NCBI GenBank assembly: GCA_020832415.1
Contig: JAFIES010000088.1
Coordinates: forward strand, 1-54,810
DNA: 54,810 nt
Direction of reading: 5' to 3'
Origin: Balneolaceae bacterium
Lineage (GTDB): Bacteria; Bacteroidota; Rhodothermia; Balneolales; Balneolaceae
Both the position numbers and the translations under genes were made by a program. Numbering within the stretch: position 1 is the stretch's first letter; each line of letters starts with the position of its first letter. The notes below the pieces were generated by a model, which saw only the letters and a program-made list of their open reading frames with translations, made no database searches and was not told the origin of the DNA. Shown here one piece after another: positions 26,841 through 37,000 of this stretch.

Positions 26841-27821
26841 ATGATTCACAATTCGATTATTGATACCATTGGAAATACACCTTTGGTACGGCTAAACCGG
26901 CTGACAAACGGCCTTGAACTAACCGTTGCAGCAAAAGTGGAATATTTAAACCCCGGGCAGAGTATAAAAGACCGCATTGCCCTGAAAATGATAGATGATG
27001 CCGAAGAAAAAGGGCTGATTAAACCCGGTGGTACAATTATTGAAGGTACCTCCGGAAATACGGGAATGGGGCTTGCATTGGTTGCGGCGGTGCGTGGTTA
27101 CAAATGTATTTTCACCACTACGGACAAGCAGAGCAAAGAGAAAGTAGACCTGCTGCGGGCATTGGGTGCAACAGTGGAAGTTTGTCCCACAAATGTAGAG
27201 CCTGATGATCCTCGAAGTTACTACTCCGTGGCAAAAAGATTGAGTGAAGAGATTCCAAACTCCTATTATCCCAATCAATATGATAACCTGAGCAACACAC
27301 AGGCACATTACGAAACCACCGGCCCTGAAATTTGGGAACAAACTGATGGGAAAATCACCCATTATGTTGCGGGTATGGGCACCGGGGGTACAATTTCAGG
27401 TACGGCAAAATACCTGAAAGAGAAGAATCCTGAAATAAAAGTAATTGGTGTTGATAGTGTTGGCTCTGTATATAAACACTACTTTGAAACCGGTGAATTC
27501 GACAAGAATCAGATCAAGCCGTATGTAACAGAGGGAATAGGCGAGGATATTATCCCCGAAAATGTGGACTTCAGCTTAATTGATGCAGTGGTTCAGGTGA
27601 ATGATAAAAATGCATTGGTTACTACCCGAAGGCTTGCAAAAGAGGAAGGCCTCTTCATTGGCGGATCATGCGGAGCAGCTGTGTACGGCGCAATTGAATA
27701 TGCACAGGAGAATAAGCTTGGAAAGCATGATCTGATGGTTGTTATTCTGCCTGACAGTGGTACTCGATACATATCAAAAGTTTACAATGATGAGTGGATG
27801 AAGGAGAAAAACTTTATCTGA
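26841..27821 (+). CDS. PLP-dependent cystathionine beta-synthase / cysteine synthase-type enzyme
   Basis: 326 residues, fold-type II PLP enzyme. The Schiff-base lysine is K43 in GQSIKDRIAL, the substrate loop is TSGNTG (70-75) and the phosphate-binding loop GTGGT (180-184). The spacing and the sequences SYYPNQYDNLSNTQAHYETT and VVILPDSGTRYISKVYNDEWM resemble the catalytic core of cystathionine beta-synthase more than CysK, although there are no C-terminal CBS domains. It would condense serine or O-acetylserine with homocysteine or sulfide. Sequence alone does not decide between the two reactions. The DUF3467 gene begins 41 bases downstream. Confidence 0.88.
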   Translation: MIHNSIIDTIGNTPLVRLNRLTNGLELTVAAKVEYLNPGQSIKDRIALKMIDDAEEKGLIKPGGTIIEGTSGNTGMGLALVAAVRGYKCIFTTTDKQSKEKVDLLRALGATVEVCPTNVEPDDPRSYYSVAKRLSEEIPNSYYPNQYDNLSNTQAHYETTGPEIWEQTDGKITHYVAGMGTGGTISGTAKYLKEKNPEIKVIGVDSVGSVYKHYFETGEFDKNQIKPYVTEGIGEDIIPENVDFSLIDAVVQVNDKNALVTTRRLAKEEGLFIGGSCGAAVYGAIEYAQENKLGKHDLMVVILPDSGTRYISKVYNDEWMKEKNFI

Positions 27822-27862
27822 TGATTTCAAATCAGTTTAACTATTAAATCAATAAAATAACT

Positions 27863-28183
27863 ATGAATCAGCCGAATAAGCCCAAGAAGGGCAAGCCTAT
27901 CGAGATCGAACTGAAAGAGGATGAAGCTACCGGTACATACTCAAACCTGGTGATGATAACCCACTCCCCATCGGAGTTTGTGTTTGATTTTATTGCCATG
28001 ATGCCGGCTGTAAAAAAAGCCAAGGTAGTGAAGCGGCTCATTCTTACACCTGATCATGCCAAGCGCCTCGCAAATGCATTGAACGAGAACATCAGGAAAT
28101 ACGAAGCTGAGCACGGAACAATCACAATTAAAGAGAAGTTTGATATTCCTTTCAATTATCGGGGTCCAAAACCGGAAGCTTAA
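27863..28183 (+). CDS. DUF3467 protein
   Basis: 106 residues. The core matches the DUF3467 family: GTYSNLVMITHSPSEFVFDF, then MMPAVKKAKVVKRLILTPDHAKRLANAL. The N-terminus is lysine-rich. The family is widespread, small, cytosolic and of unknown function. It follows the PLP-enzyme gene by 41 bases and may be cotranscribed. It ends 8 bases from the convergent end of lptG. Confidence 0.85.
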   Translation: MNQPNKPKKGKPIEIELKEDEATGTYSNLVMITHSPSEFVFDFIAMMPAVKKAKVVKRLILTPDHAKRLANALNENIRKYEAEHGTITIKEKFDIPFNYRGPKPEA

Positions 28184-28191
28184 TAAACCGG

Positions 28192-29271
28192 CTATTTTTT
28201 GGTGATTAGGAGAAGGAAAATTCCCACAATAAGGAAAAATGCGTGTGGGAATGCTGCCGCAAATAGCGGAGATATTGTTCCGGCCGCTCCAAAAGGTTCT
28301 ATCACTTTAATCATGGCAAGATAGATAAAGCTTATTCCAAGACCGGCTGCCAGATAAAACCCTTTGCCACCTTTTCTGCGTTCTGCGGCCAGTGCAAACC
28401 CAATGAGGCATACCGTAAGAATAGAAATTGGGTATGCTATCCGCCCGAAAAGCTGAACTTTGGGCAGTTCAATTCCACCCGCACCAATTCTCTCGATTGA
28501 AGCGATATACTCGAATGCTTCGGGATAGGTAAGCTGATATATATCCGATGTTCTGCGGGTTAAATCCCGTGGAAGTATGTTAATATCGAAAAATTGCCGT
28601 TCCGTATCGTATTCAGTTACAGTACCGTTTTTAAATTCACGCACTTTTGCGCGATCGGTAATCCAGTTTGAGGTGGAATCGACCCACATCATTCGGTTGG
28701 CCTGCACAACACGGGTTATCATATCATCATTAAATTCAATCAGATGTATTCGGTAGCCAACATCTGCATTAGCATCGTAAAAATTGATACTGAGAATGGT
28801 GCTCTCAGAATCCTGCCGGTAGATACCGCCACGGTCGATCCTGTCGCCGGTTCGTGACAGGTATTGCTGCTCAAACTCAATCCGTTCTGCGTTCGATTCC
28901 GGTATCACATAGGCGTCGAGATAGCTTACGATACCCGCCAGGAAAATCCCGATAAATAGATAGGGAACCACAAGTCTGTATAGGCTTACACCGGACGCTT
29001 TGAGAGCAATTATTTCGAGGCGCTCTGTCATTTGCCCGGTTAGAAACAGACAAGCTGTAAAAACAGCTACGGGCAGTACAAGGCGTGTCATCTCCGGGAT
29101 GTAGTTGAGGTAGTACTGGCTCCAGATTTCGGCAAGTGTTGCGCCTCTGTCGGCAAAATCGTCGCTGTTTTCTGAAAAATCGATCAGAATAAAGATGCAG
29201 ATGAGTACTGCCAGCATAAAAAATGTGATGGTAAGTACCCGGAAGAATATGTATCGATCAAACTTATTCAT
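28192..29271 (-). CDS. lptG: LptG-like lipopolysaccharide export permease (YjgQ family)
   Basis: 359 residues with the LptF/LptG plan: an N-terminal helix pair (FDRYIFFRVLTITFFMLAVLICIF), a third near residue 60, a periplasmic beta-jellyroll (about residues 120-255) and three C-terminal helices. The coupling segment MTERLEIIALKASGVSLYRLV is the family's contact with the ATPase LptB. It moves lipopolysaccharide from the inner membrane onto the Lpt bridge. The start overlaps the lptF end by 8 bases. F and G are assigned by order and length only. LptB is not encoded here. Confidence 0.85.
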   Translation of the reverse strand: MNKFDRYIFFRVLTITFFMLAVLICIFILIDFSENSDDFADRGATLAEIWSQYYLNYIPEMTRLVLPVAVFTACLFLTGQMTERLEIIALKASGVSLYRLVVPYLFIGIFLAGIVSYLDAYVIPESNAERIEFEQQYLSRTGDRIDRGGIYRQDSESTILSINFYDANADVGYRIHLIEFNDDMITRVVQANRMMWVDSTSNWITDRAKVREFKNGTVTEYDTERQFFDINILPRDLTRRTSDIYQLTYPEAFEYIASIERIGAGGIELPKVQLFGRIAYPISILTVCLIGFALAAERRKGGKGFYLAAGLGISFIYLAMIKVIEPFGAAGTISPLFAAAFPHAFFLIVGIFLLLITKK

Positions 29272-30679
29272 TTTTCTTCACCAGATTGGTTATTCGGAGC
29301 GAAGTACTTACATGCATCGTGAGTATGATGCCTATCGTGAGGTAAAAAATATTGATGCCCCACATCCCCATAAACGGTGAGATAACCATCCGGTCGGCAA
29401 ACTTTTCCCCCTGGATAATTGATATAAAATATACCGTTAATAGCACTGAACTTATGATAGCTGCAAAACCGATATTTCCTTTTCGTGTAAGCATGCCGAT
29501 AGGTGCACCAAGAAGCACGAATACAAAGCATGCAAATGGAATTGAGAGTTTTTTATGAACTTCCACCATGAACTCAGCAACCCGGAATTCGCGCCAGGTG
29601 AGGCTCGATTTGAGGCTTTCAAGCTCTGGCCTATAGCGATCAACAGCATTAATGGCACGGTTTAAAGACGATCTTTGCGCAGTTGGATTGTGCAGTAAAT
29701 TAAGAGTAATGAATTGAGAATCGTGAATTTGGCTGGTATCCCGAAGTGATGCTTCATTCATTTCGAAAATGGTAGTGGCTTCGTAATGAAACGGTGATTC
29801 ATCACTGCTTGAAATAGCCTGCTTAAATTTCTGAATTTCGTTTTGCTGCTCCTTCCGTAATGTATCGATAACGGCAAGCATTGCCTGTGCACTCATGGTA
29901 CGGTCGGTACGGCTGCGCTGTTCGGGATTGGATCTGGAGAAGGAGAGATCAGACAGGTCGAAGCTCATCCTGTATTTTGTAAATGTGCTCTTTTCAAGGG
30001 TTTCACCACGCCCGCCACGTCCCGGGATGTATCGAAGAATGGAGCCATCGAGTAGAAAAAGAGAAAGTGTGATATCATCAGGTGATTCAAGCCAGCCGCT
30101 TCTTGCATTTATAATTGCCCGGTTGCGTGTGTCTGAAGGCTCCTGAAAAACACGAATATCAAACAAAGAATCGGTTTCATTGTCGATCTGTGTGATGAGA
30201 AAATTGTATCCATCTATGTTATCATAAAAGGTAGATGGCTGCAGATCAAACGCAGGTTTTTGTGTGCGAATATCAATGAAGAGCGAGCGAGCCTTGTGAT
30301 TAGACTCCGGCAAAACGTAGTTTGAAAAATAGGCTGTGAACAAGAACAGTATAAAACCGCAAAAGAGAACAGGTGCAATCAGCTTTATAGGATTAATACC
30401 GGCTGCCCGAATGGCCGTGAGTTCGTTCCATTCTGAAAATTTTCCGAAAGCAATCAGGGTAGAGATCAAAACAGACATCGGAATAGCCAGTACAACCATA
30501 TAGGCCAGGTTATTCAGGATCAGTTCGATCACAATCATCATAGGTAAACCCTTTCCAACCAGTTTATCTACATGCAGAATGAGGAACTGCATCAGCAGAA
30601 TAAACATCACCGTGAAAAAACAGAAAAGAAACGGACCAATATGTTTCTTAAGAAGATCTCGCTGAACGTGGTTTAGCAT
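29264..30679 (-). CDS. lptF: LptF-like lipopolysaccharide export permease (YjgP family)
   Basis: 471 residues. It has the same permease plan as the next gene: N-terminal helices from about residue 12, the coupling motif KFSEWNELTAIRAAGINPIKLI, an enlarged periplasmic domain (about residues 130-360, with a long insert rich in Gln and Ser around SAQAMLAVIDTLRKEQQ), and C-terminal helices with ACFVFVLLGAPIGMLTRKG. It should pair with LptG and the ATPase LptB to extract lipopolysaccharide. The size of the periplasmic insert is greater than in proteobacterial LptF (about 366 residues) and is common in Bacteroidota. The gene is divergent from sprA. Confidence 0.87.
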   Translation of the reverse strand: MLNHVQRDLLKKHIGPFLFCFFTVMFILLMQFLILHVDKLVGKGLPMMIVIELILNNLAYMVVLAIPMSVLISTLIAFGKFSEWNELTAIRAAGINPIKLIAPVLFCGFILFLFTAYFSNYVLPESNHKARSLFIDIRTQKPAFDLQPSTFYDNIDGYNFLITQIDNETDSLFDIRVFQEPSDTRNRAIINARSGWLESPDDITLSLFLLDGSILRYIPGRGGRGETLEKSTFTKYRMSFDLSDLSFSRSNPEQRSRTDRTMSAQAMLAVIDTLRKEQQNEIQKFKQAISSSDESPFHYEATTIFEMNEASLRDTSQIHDSQFITLNLLHNPTAQRSSLNRAINAVDRYRPELESLKSSLTWREFRVAEFMVEVHKKLSIPFACFVFVLLGAPIGMLTRKGNIGFAAIISSVLLTVYFISIIQGEKFADRMVISPFMGMWGINIFYLTIGIILTMHVSTSLRITNLVKKNE

Positions 30680-31007
30680 GGGTTTCAGAAAACCTGTAAA
30701 GCCTAAAAGGGTTATATTTTACTGTTTGATGTGAAGATAAGATTTTCACTTCAGAACCATAACGCAATAAAAACAGATCTATGCGATAAATGAGTAAAAA
30801 TTGAGCCTGCAATAAAGCAGAAGATTTATCTGTTTAACACTTTCAACAAAGTGGGTAATGCTTTATTATCCAATTTACTTCGTCATTTATCAGTTAAAAT
30901 AACTATTTCCTATCGCAACATTGTTACGGCGTTAAACTTTTTTTAAATCCCTGGTAGTTATCACTTCGGCTGTACACAATTCATCAGCTGCGTAAAAGTT
31001 AAATTCT
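30680..31007. other. 328-base divergent intergenic region between lptF and sprA
   Basis: There is no credible ORF or RNA. It must hold the promoters for lptF (leftward) and sprA (rightward), but I cannot place them with confidence. The one structured item is an inverted repeat at 30731-30749 (GTGAAGAT / ATTTTCAC, 7 of 8 pairs) close to the lptF start. Confidence 0.5.
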
Positions 31008-34000
31008 GTGTTTGAAATACGTCGTTTATTTCTGCTGTTGGTATTTTCAGTGATACTTTTACTGAGCTCAGGCAATCTCTATGCGCAAGATATAGCAGAT
31101 GAGACGGCTGAAGAGGCAATTTCTGATACCACCATTACCCCACCAAGCCGTGCGTTTTTAGAGGCTTTCAGGCCAATACATGCCCAACTGATTTCCCAGC
31201 CATTTTTACGCTCTATCCCGAGTCTCTATTTTATTACGCTTCCGGCAGAAGAACTTGAGATAGCGGTTCGGCCTGATGGAGGTTTCTACATCGAAAAGAA
31301 GATTGCCGGCTACCGTTCGGGAGTACCCACATCGATGACTTTTGGCGAGTATGCCGCACTAAACAGGGAGAATGCAATACGTGAAAACTGGGAGAGGCTT
31401 GTGTTCGAATCGAGACAGAGGGAGGAGGCTCAGCGAGGGTTGCTGGATTTCAGTCTTCAGATCCCCGGTGGAAGACAATCTGCATTTACCACGATTTTCG
31501 GAAAGCCTGAGGTGAACCTTCGTGTAAATGGCGTTGCACAGATGAATGTAGGTGCATCCGTTCAGCGATCGGAAGATCCATCACTTCCACCGGATCAGCA
31601 AACGAGGGTGGATCCAACATTCGAACAAAATCTTCAGTTAAACATTCAGGGGAACATTGGTGATAAACTCACCATCCAGACAGACTGGGATACCGAGCGT
31701 ACGTTTGATTATCAGAACAGGCTGAATATTGTTTATCAGGGGTATGATGATGAGATCATCAAATCGATTGAGATGGGAAATGTGAGTATGAATACCGGTA
31801 ATTCGCTCATTCGGGGCAGCGGGGCGCTGTTCGGAATTAAAAGTGTGGCAGAACTTGGATCGCTCCGGTTAACTTCGGTGGTTTCGCAGCAGGATGGAGA
31901 GAGCAATGTAGAGACGATACGGGGAGGATCGCAGGAGAGAGTGCTGCAAATTCGCCCGGCTGATTATAGTGATGACCGCCACTTTTTCCTCGATTTTTAT
32001 ACGCGCCAGGAGTTTGAAAACAGTATGGCAAATCCTCAGCAGCTATCTCAAACACTGCAGATCGCTGATGTGGAAATCTGGATTTTAAGGGAGAATATCC
32101 AATCGGAAGAGGGTGCCCGGCTCGCTGTGGCTCTGGCTGAAAAAGGTGTGAATCAACGTCCCGACGGATCTTTCAGCCCGCCCGATAACAGAGTTGACGC
32201 CTTTCCTGATGATCTGCTGAATCAGTTCAGAGATCCCCAGGAAGGGATTTCGGCATCCGATCTTGGTATTCAGGATTCCCGGAATTTTGAGGAGGGTTAC
32301 TTCACGCTGCTTGAGGAGGGTGTGGATTATACCATCAATAAAATTACGGGCTATGTTTCACTTAGGCGATCTCTTGGTTCCAGGGAAGTTCTTGGGGTAG
32401 CATACAGCTATCGCGGACCGGGAAATGAAATTGTTAATGTTGGTGAGATAAACCGGGGTGGTGGCGACAGAATATTCCTAAAGATGCTGAGGCCAAAGAA
32501 TGTCTCTACAGATAACTTTCTGTTTCCGTTAACAATGAGAAACATCTACTCACTCGGTGTTACTAACATAACACGCGAAAGTCTCGAGCTGGAACTTCAG
32601 TTTACGGAAGAGAACGTTGCGCGAAACAGGCTGCCCGGTCGAAATACAACACTATTGCAGGATTTGGGGCTCGACAGGGTGGATTCACAGGGAGCTCTGG
32701 AACCGGATAACCAGATCGATTTTGGAACCGGAACACTGGATGCACAGAACGGTCTGATAATTTTTCCATATCTGGAACCGTTTGGAGCACGGCTCAGAGA
32801 GGTTTTGGAAGACTCACCTGCATCGGAAGAGGATATCAGCCGGCTCACCTACACTGAACTTTATACAGAGCGCCAGCGAAATGCAGCCCAGAGCTCGAAA
32901 AACAGCTTCTATCAATTTACAGGTACATCACGCGGGGGAGCACAGGAAAATTTCAACCTTGGAATTGCCCTTGTTGAAGGTTCGGTGCGGGTCTATGCCA
33001 ATGGTTCACAATTGCAGGAAAATGTGGATTACCAGGTGGATTACTCTTTTGGAAGTATCACCATTTTGAATGATCGGTATACGGCTCCTGGTCAGGATAT
33101 TCGGATTGAGTACGAAAATCAATCACTCACATCTATTGAGCAGCGTACATTTACGGGATTGCGAGCTGAGTACGAGATAACCAACGACTTCAGGATTGGA
33201 GGCACTTTTTTCCGTTTCAGTGAACGCCCGCTCGATGATAAAATACGGATTGGAGATGAGCCAATTAATAATGCAGTATTTGGTTTAGACGCTAATGCAC
33301 GATTCGATACACCTTTTATCACACGGTTTCTGGACTCTTTACCGATTCTGCAAACGAGGGAAAATTCAGAATTTTCTTTTAGCGGTGAATTTGCTCAGCT
33401 CCGGCCGGGCGTATCTGAAACACGTGCTGTAAGGCGTGCAATCCGAAATAATGAACTCTTTCCGGATGAGGAGGAGGGTTTATCCTTTATAGACGATTTT
33501 GAAGGCGCCAGCATCAAGGTTAACCTGCTGAATGCCACGAGATGGCATCTTGCCGCTGCACCTGCAGCTGTTCCCGGGTACGATCCTGACCGGGGATTTT
33601 TTGAAGAGGATGATTTTCCGGGGCAGCCGGTAAGCACGCAGCAATCGAGGCTTGACCGATCTGACCTTCGTTCGAAGTTCTCCTGGTACACCATTCCAAG
33701 AAATATATCTACGATTCTCGATAATGTAGAATTCACTCCTGAATCAACCCCTGTACGTGTGACGGATGTGTTTCCCGGCCGTGAAACTCAAAATCCGCAG
33801 GAAGAGATCATTACCACACTTGATGTTTTCTACAACCCTACAGCGCGGGGGCAGTACAATTACAATATGGAACTGAGGCGACTTCTTGAAGATGAACCGG
33901 AAAATACCTGGGGCGGAATGACTGCGGTAATTCCGTCTGGCCAGGAAGATTTCACTCAAAATAACATTGAGTTTCTCGAATTCTGGGTGCAGCCTATTCT

Positions 34001-37000
34001 GCCAGATGGCCGTCTGCCTGCGGGCGCATCTGTTGATGATTATGATGGGAGAATTTATATCGATATTGGCCTGGTTTCGGAGGATGTAATTCCAAACTCA
34101 AAAATTAATACGGAAGATGGCCTCGCCCTGAATCCCGAAACGCTGATTTTGGATAACACAAGCAATCCGCGATCGGCATTGCCCGCAAATCCGCCACCAC
34201 CGGAGGGTCAATTCTCTAACGTAAACCGGAACCTGGAAGATGTTGGACTTGATGGTTTACCTAATTCCGGCGGTGTAAATGGCCTGGATGAGCAGACTGT
34301 GTTTGCCGACTTTATTGAAGAGATGAGAGATCAGTTTGGAGCTGACAGCGAAAAATTTCAACGTATTCAGGAAGATCCATCAAACGATGATTATGTGTTC
34401 TATGGCCAGTCTGATGTACAAGACAGACCGCTGCACGAACGCTTTCACAGGCTTCTCGGCTTTCCTGATGGTAATACCCCAATCGACCAGAGTGATAAGC
34501 GGGCAATTACAAACCGCCCCGATACCGAAGGACTTGTAAATCCATCATCTGTAGCCCTTACAAATGCCTATTTTCAGTATGAAGTGGCTTTTAATCCGGC
34601 TGATGAAGCGGGTCTGGAAGCCGCCCGCCCGGAATCTTACATTGTGGACAGAGTGCCCGGCAGCCGTCAGCAAGATCGATGGTATCAGGTACGAATTCCG
34701 CTCAGTGAATTTAAACGCCAGGTGGGGGATATCAACGATTTTCAGAATATTACCTATGTTCGAATGTGGATGTCGGGCTATAAGCAGCCTTTTACAATGC
34801 GTTTTGCAACACTTGAATTTGTGGGAAGCCAGTGGCGGCAGGATGAAAATATCAATCAAAACAGCGATCCATCAGCAGAACTGCGTATCAGCACCAGCAA
34901 TATTGAGGAAAATTCCAATAGACGGCCAATCCCGTACCGGCAGCCGGCAGGGGGAATCAGAGCGCAGAACAGGGGCAGCCAGCTGCAGTCTCTTCAAAAT
35001 GAGCAGTCCATCGTGCTTGATGTATCCAATCTAAGCCCCGGTGGCGTTCAGCTGATTAAACGGGTCTATCCGGGCGGGCTCGATCTCTTAAACTATTCGA
35101 ATATGAGGATGTTTGTTCATGGGGAAGGTTACGAGAACCGAGAGGATGCCGAGCTCGTTTTGAGGTTTGGAAACGATCTTGAGAACAATTACTACGAATA
35201 CAGGCAGCCAGTTACTCCATCCGATCCAAATTTTCCTTATTTACCGTTTGATCCCGGAAATTCCGGGCAGCTGATGGATGAGGCAGAACGGGTTTGGCTC
35301 TACGATGAGAATAGTATGAATATTGTTCTCACGGCGTTCAATCAGCTGAAGCAGTTGCGAGATCAGGAGTCGGGTAGTGATTTTTCAGAACTTTACGAAC
35401 GGGCAGATATCCTGGAAGATGCCGTTCCGGGAGCCGTGGTTGCTATTCGTGGAAATCCATCACTTGGACGGGTAACCGAGGTTGGCATGGGTATCAGAAA
35501 TCCGTTTGATCCTTCTGATCCATCGGGCAATGGCACTCCTGTACTGAATGCCCAGTTCTGGTTAAATGAGCTGCGTGTATCAGGCTTTGATAATGAGAGA
35601 GGATGGGCTGCCTCCGCAAACACAACACTCAGACTGGCCGATTTTGCCACAGTAAACGCCAATCTGTCGAGGCAAACACAGGGTTTTGGTTCGATTGATT
35701 CCCGTCTCGGGCAGCGCAGGGTGAGCAACGAGCTTGCTTATGATATCAATACAACAATCAATCTGGATAGCTTCATACCCGATCGATATGGATGGAACAT
35801 ACCTGTGAACCTTTCAGCAAGACGATCATCATCCATTCCAAAATATCTTCCCAACCAAGGGGATATTCGTTTTTCAGAATTTGAAGATGCGGTATTTGCC
35901 CGTACCGATATCGGCGAAGAACAGCAGGAAATGTTAATTAACCAACAGCGAAGAGAAATTGAAACATTTAATGAAACGTATGCCATCAATTTCTCCAACA
36001 TCTCAAAGCGTAATTCTCAGAACCCAATAACACGTACACTGGTTGATAACACCACACTCAATTATAATTATAACACCACAAATGGCAGGAACCCGCAATA
36101 CAGATTTCAGGATAACTGGAATTACAATGCATCAGTGAGATACAATCTGGCAATCAGAAATGTGCGCTTTTTGAGGCCATTTGGATTCCTTGAAGATGTA
36201 CCGCTGTTAGGTTCTATTTCCGGATTCCAGCTAGGGTATATGCCAAATAATATTTCAACATCACTTAGCACAAGGCGATCGTACGAGGAGAGAAAACGGC
36301 GAATTTTACCCGGTGAGGGAGAACAACCTCTGCAGCAGACACATAGCTTTACTTATAACACGAACTTCGGTTTTGGTTACAATCTCACACGTTCTATAAC
36401 TACATCATTCCAGTCACAAAGTGTGTTTGATCTGGCACGAATATCTGTAACCGAAGGCGAATTTCAGGGAATTGATAGTACCGCTTTCGGCTTGCTGCCT
36501 TCGATGGATGTGTACAGGGATTTGATCACAGGAGATCTGTCGCCACGCAGAAACAGTTATACGGAAAACTACACCGCAAGCTGGCAGCCCAGGTTCAACC
36601 AGATTCGGCCGTTAAACTGGCTCACTTACAATGCCCGGTATGCCGGGGGATTCAGATGGGAGAATACACCTTTTGGTTCGAATCTTGGTGCAAGAGTTTC
36701 CAACACGTTCAGGCTTGATCATACCTTACGGTTTGATGCCAATAACCTGCTGAACAGGATTCCATTCTACGAAGATGCAGTGTCAGCTGATAACCAGGAA
36801 CGACGAGAACGGCAGGCAAGGAGGCAAAACAGTAATGGTGAGGAAGATCTGTCGTACACGTTCAGTGAGCACCTGGTTTACTACAGCCGAAAAATGGCAC
36901 TTGCCGTTTTTAGTTTTGGCAGCGTTGATATTACTTATAATAATGCAAAGTCATCGGCACAAGCAGGCTATCAGGGTGGTTCACAATTTTTCGATATGTT

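Noticed and set aside
34564-35034. 156-residue ORF inside sprA
   Set aside because: Out-of-frame shadow of a continuous 2411-codon gene.
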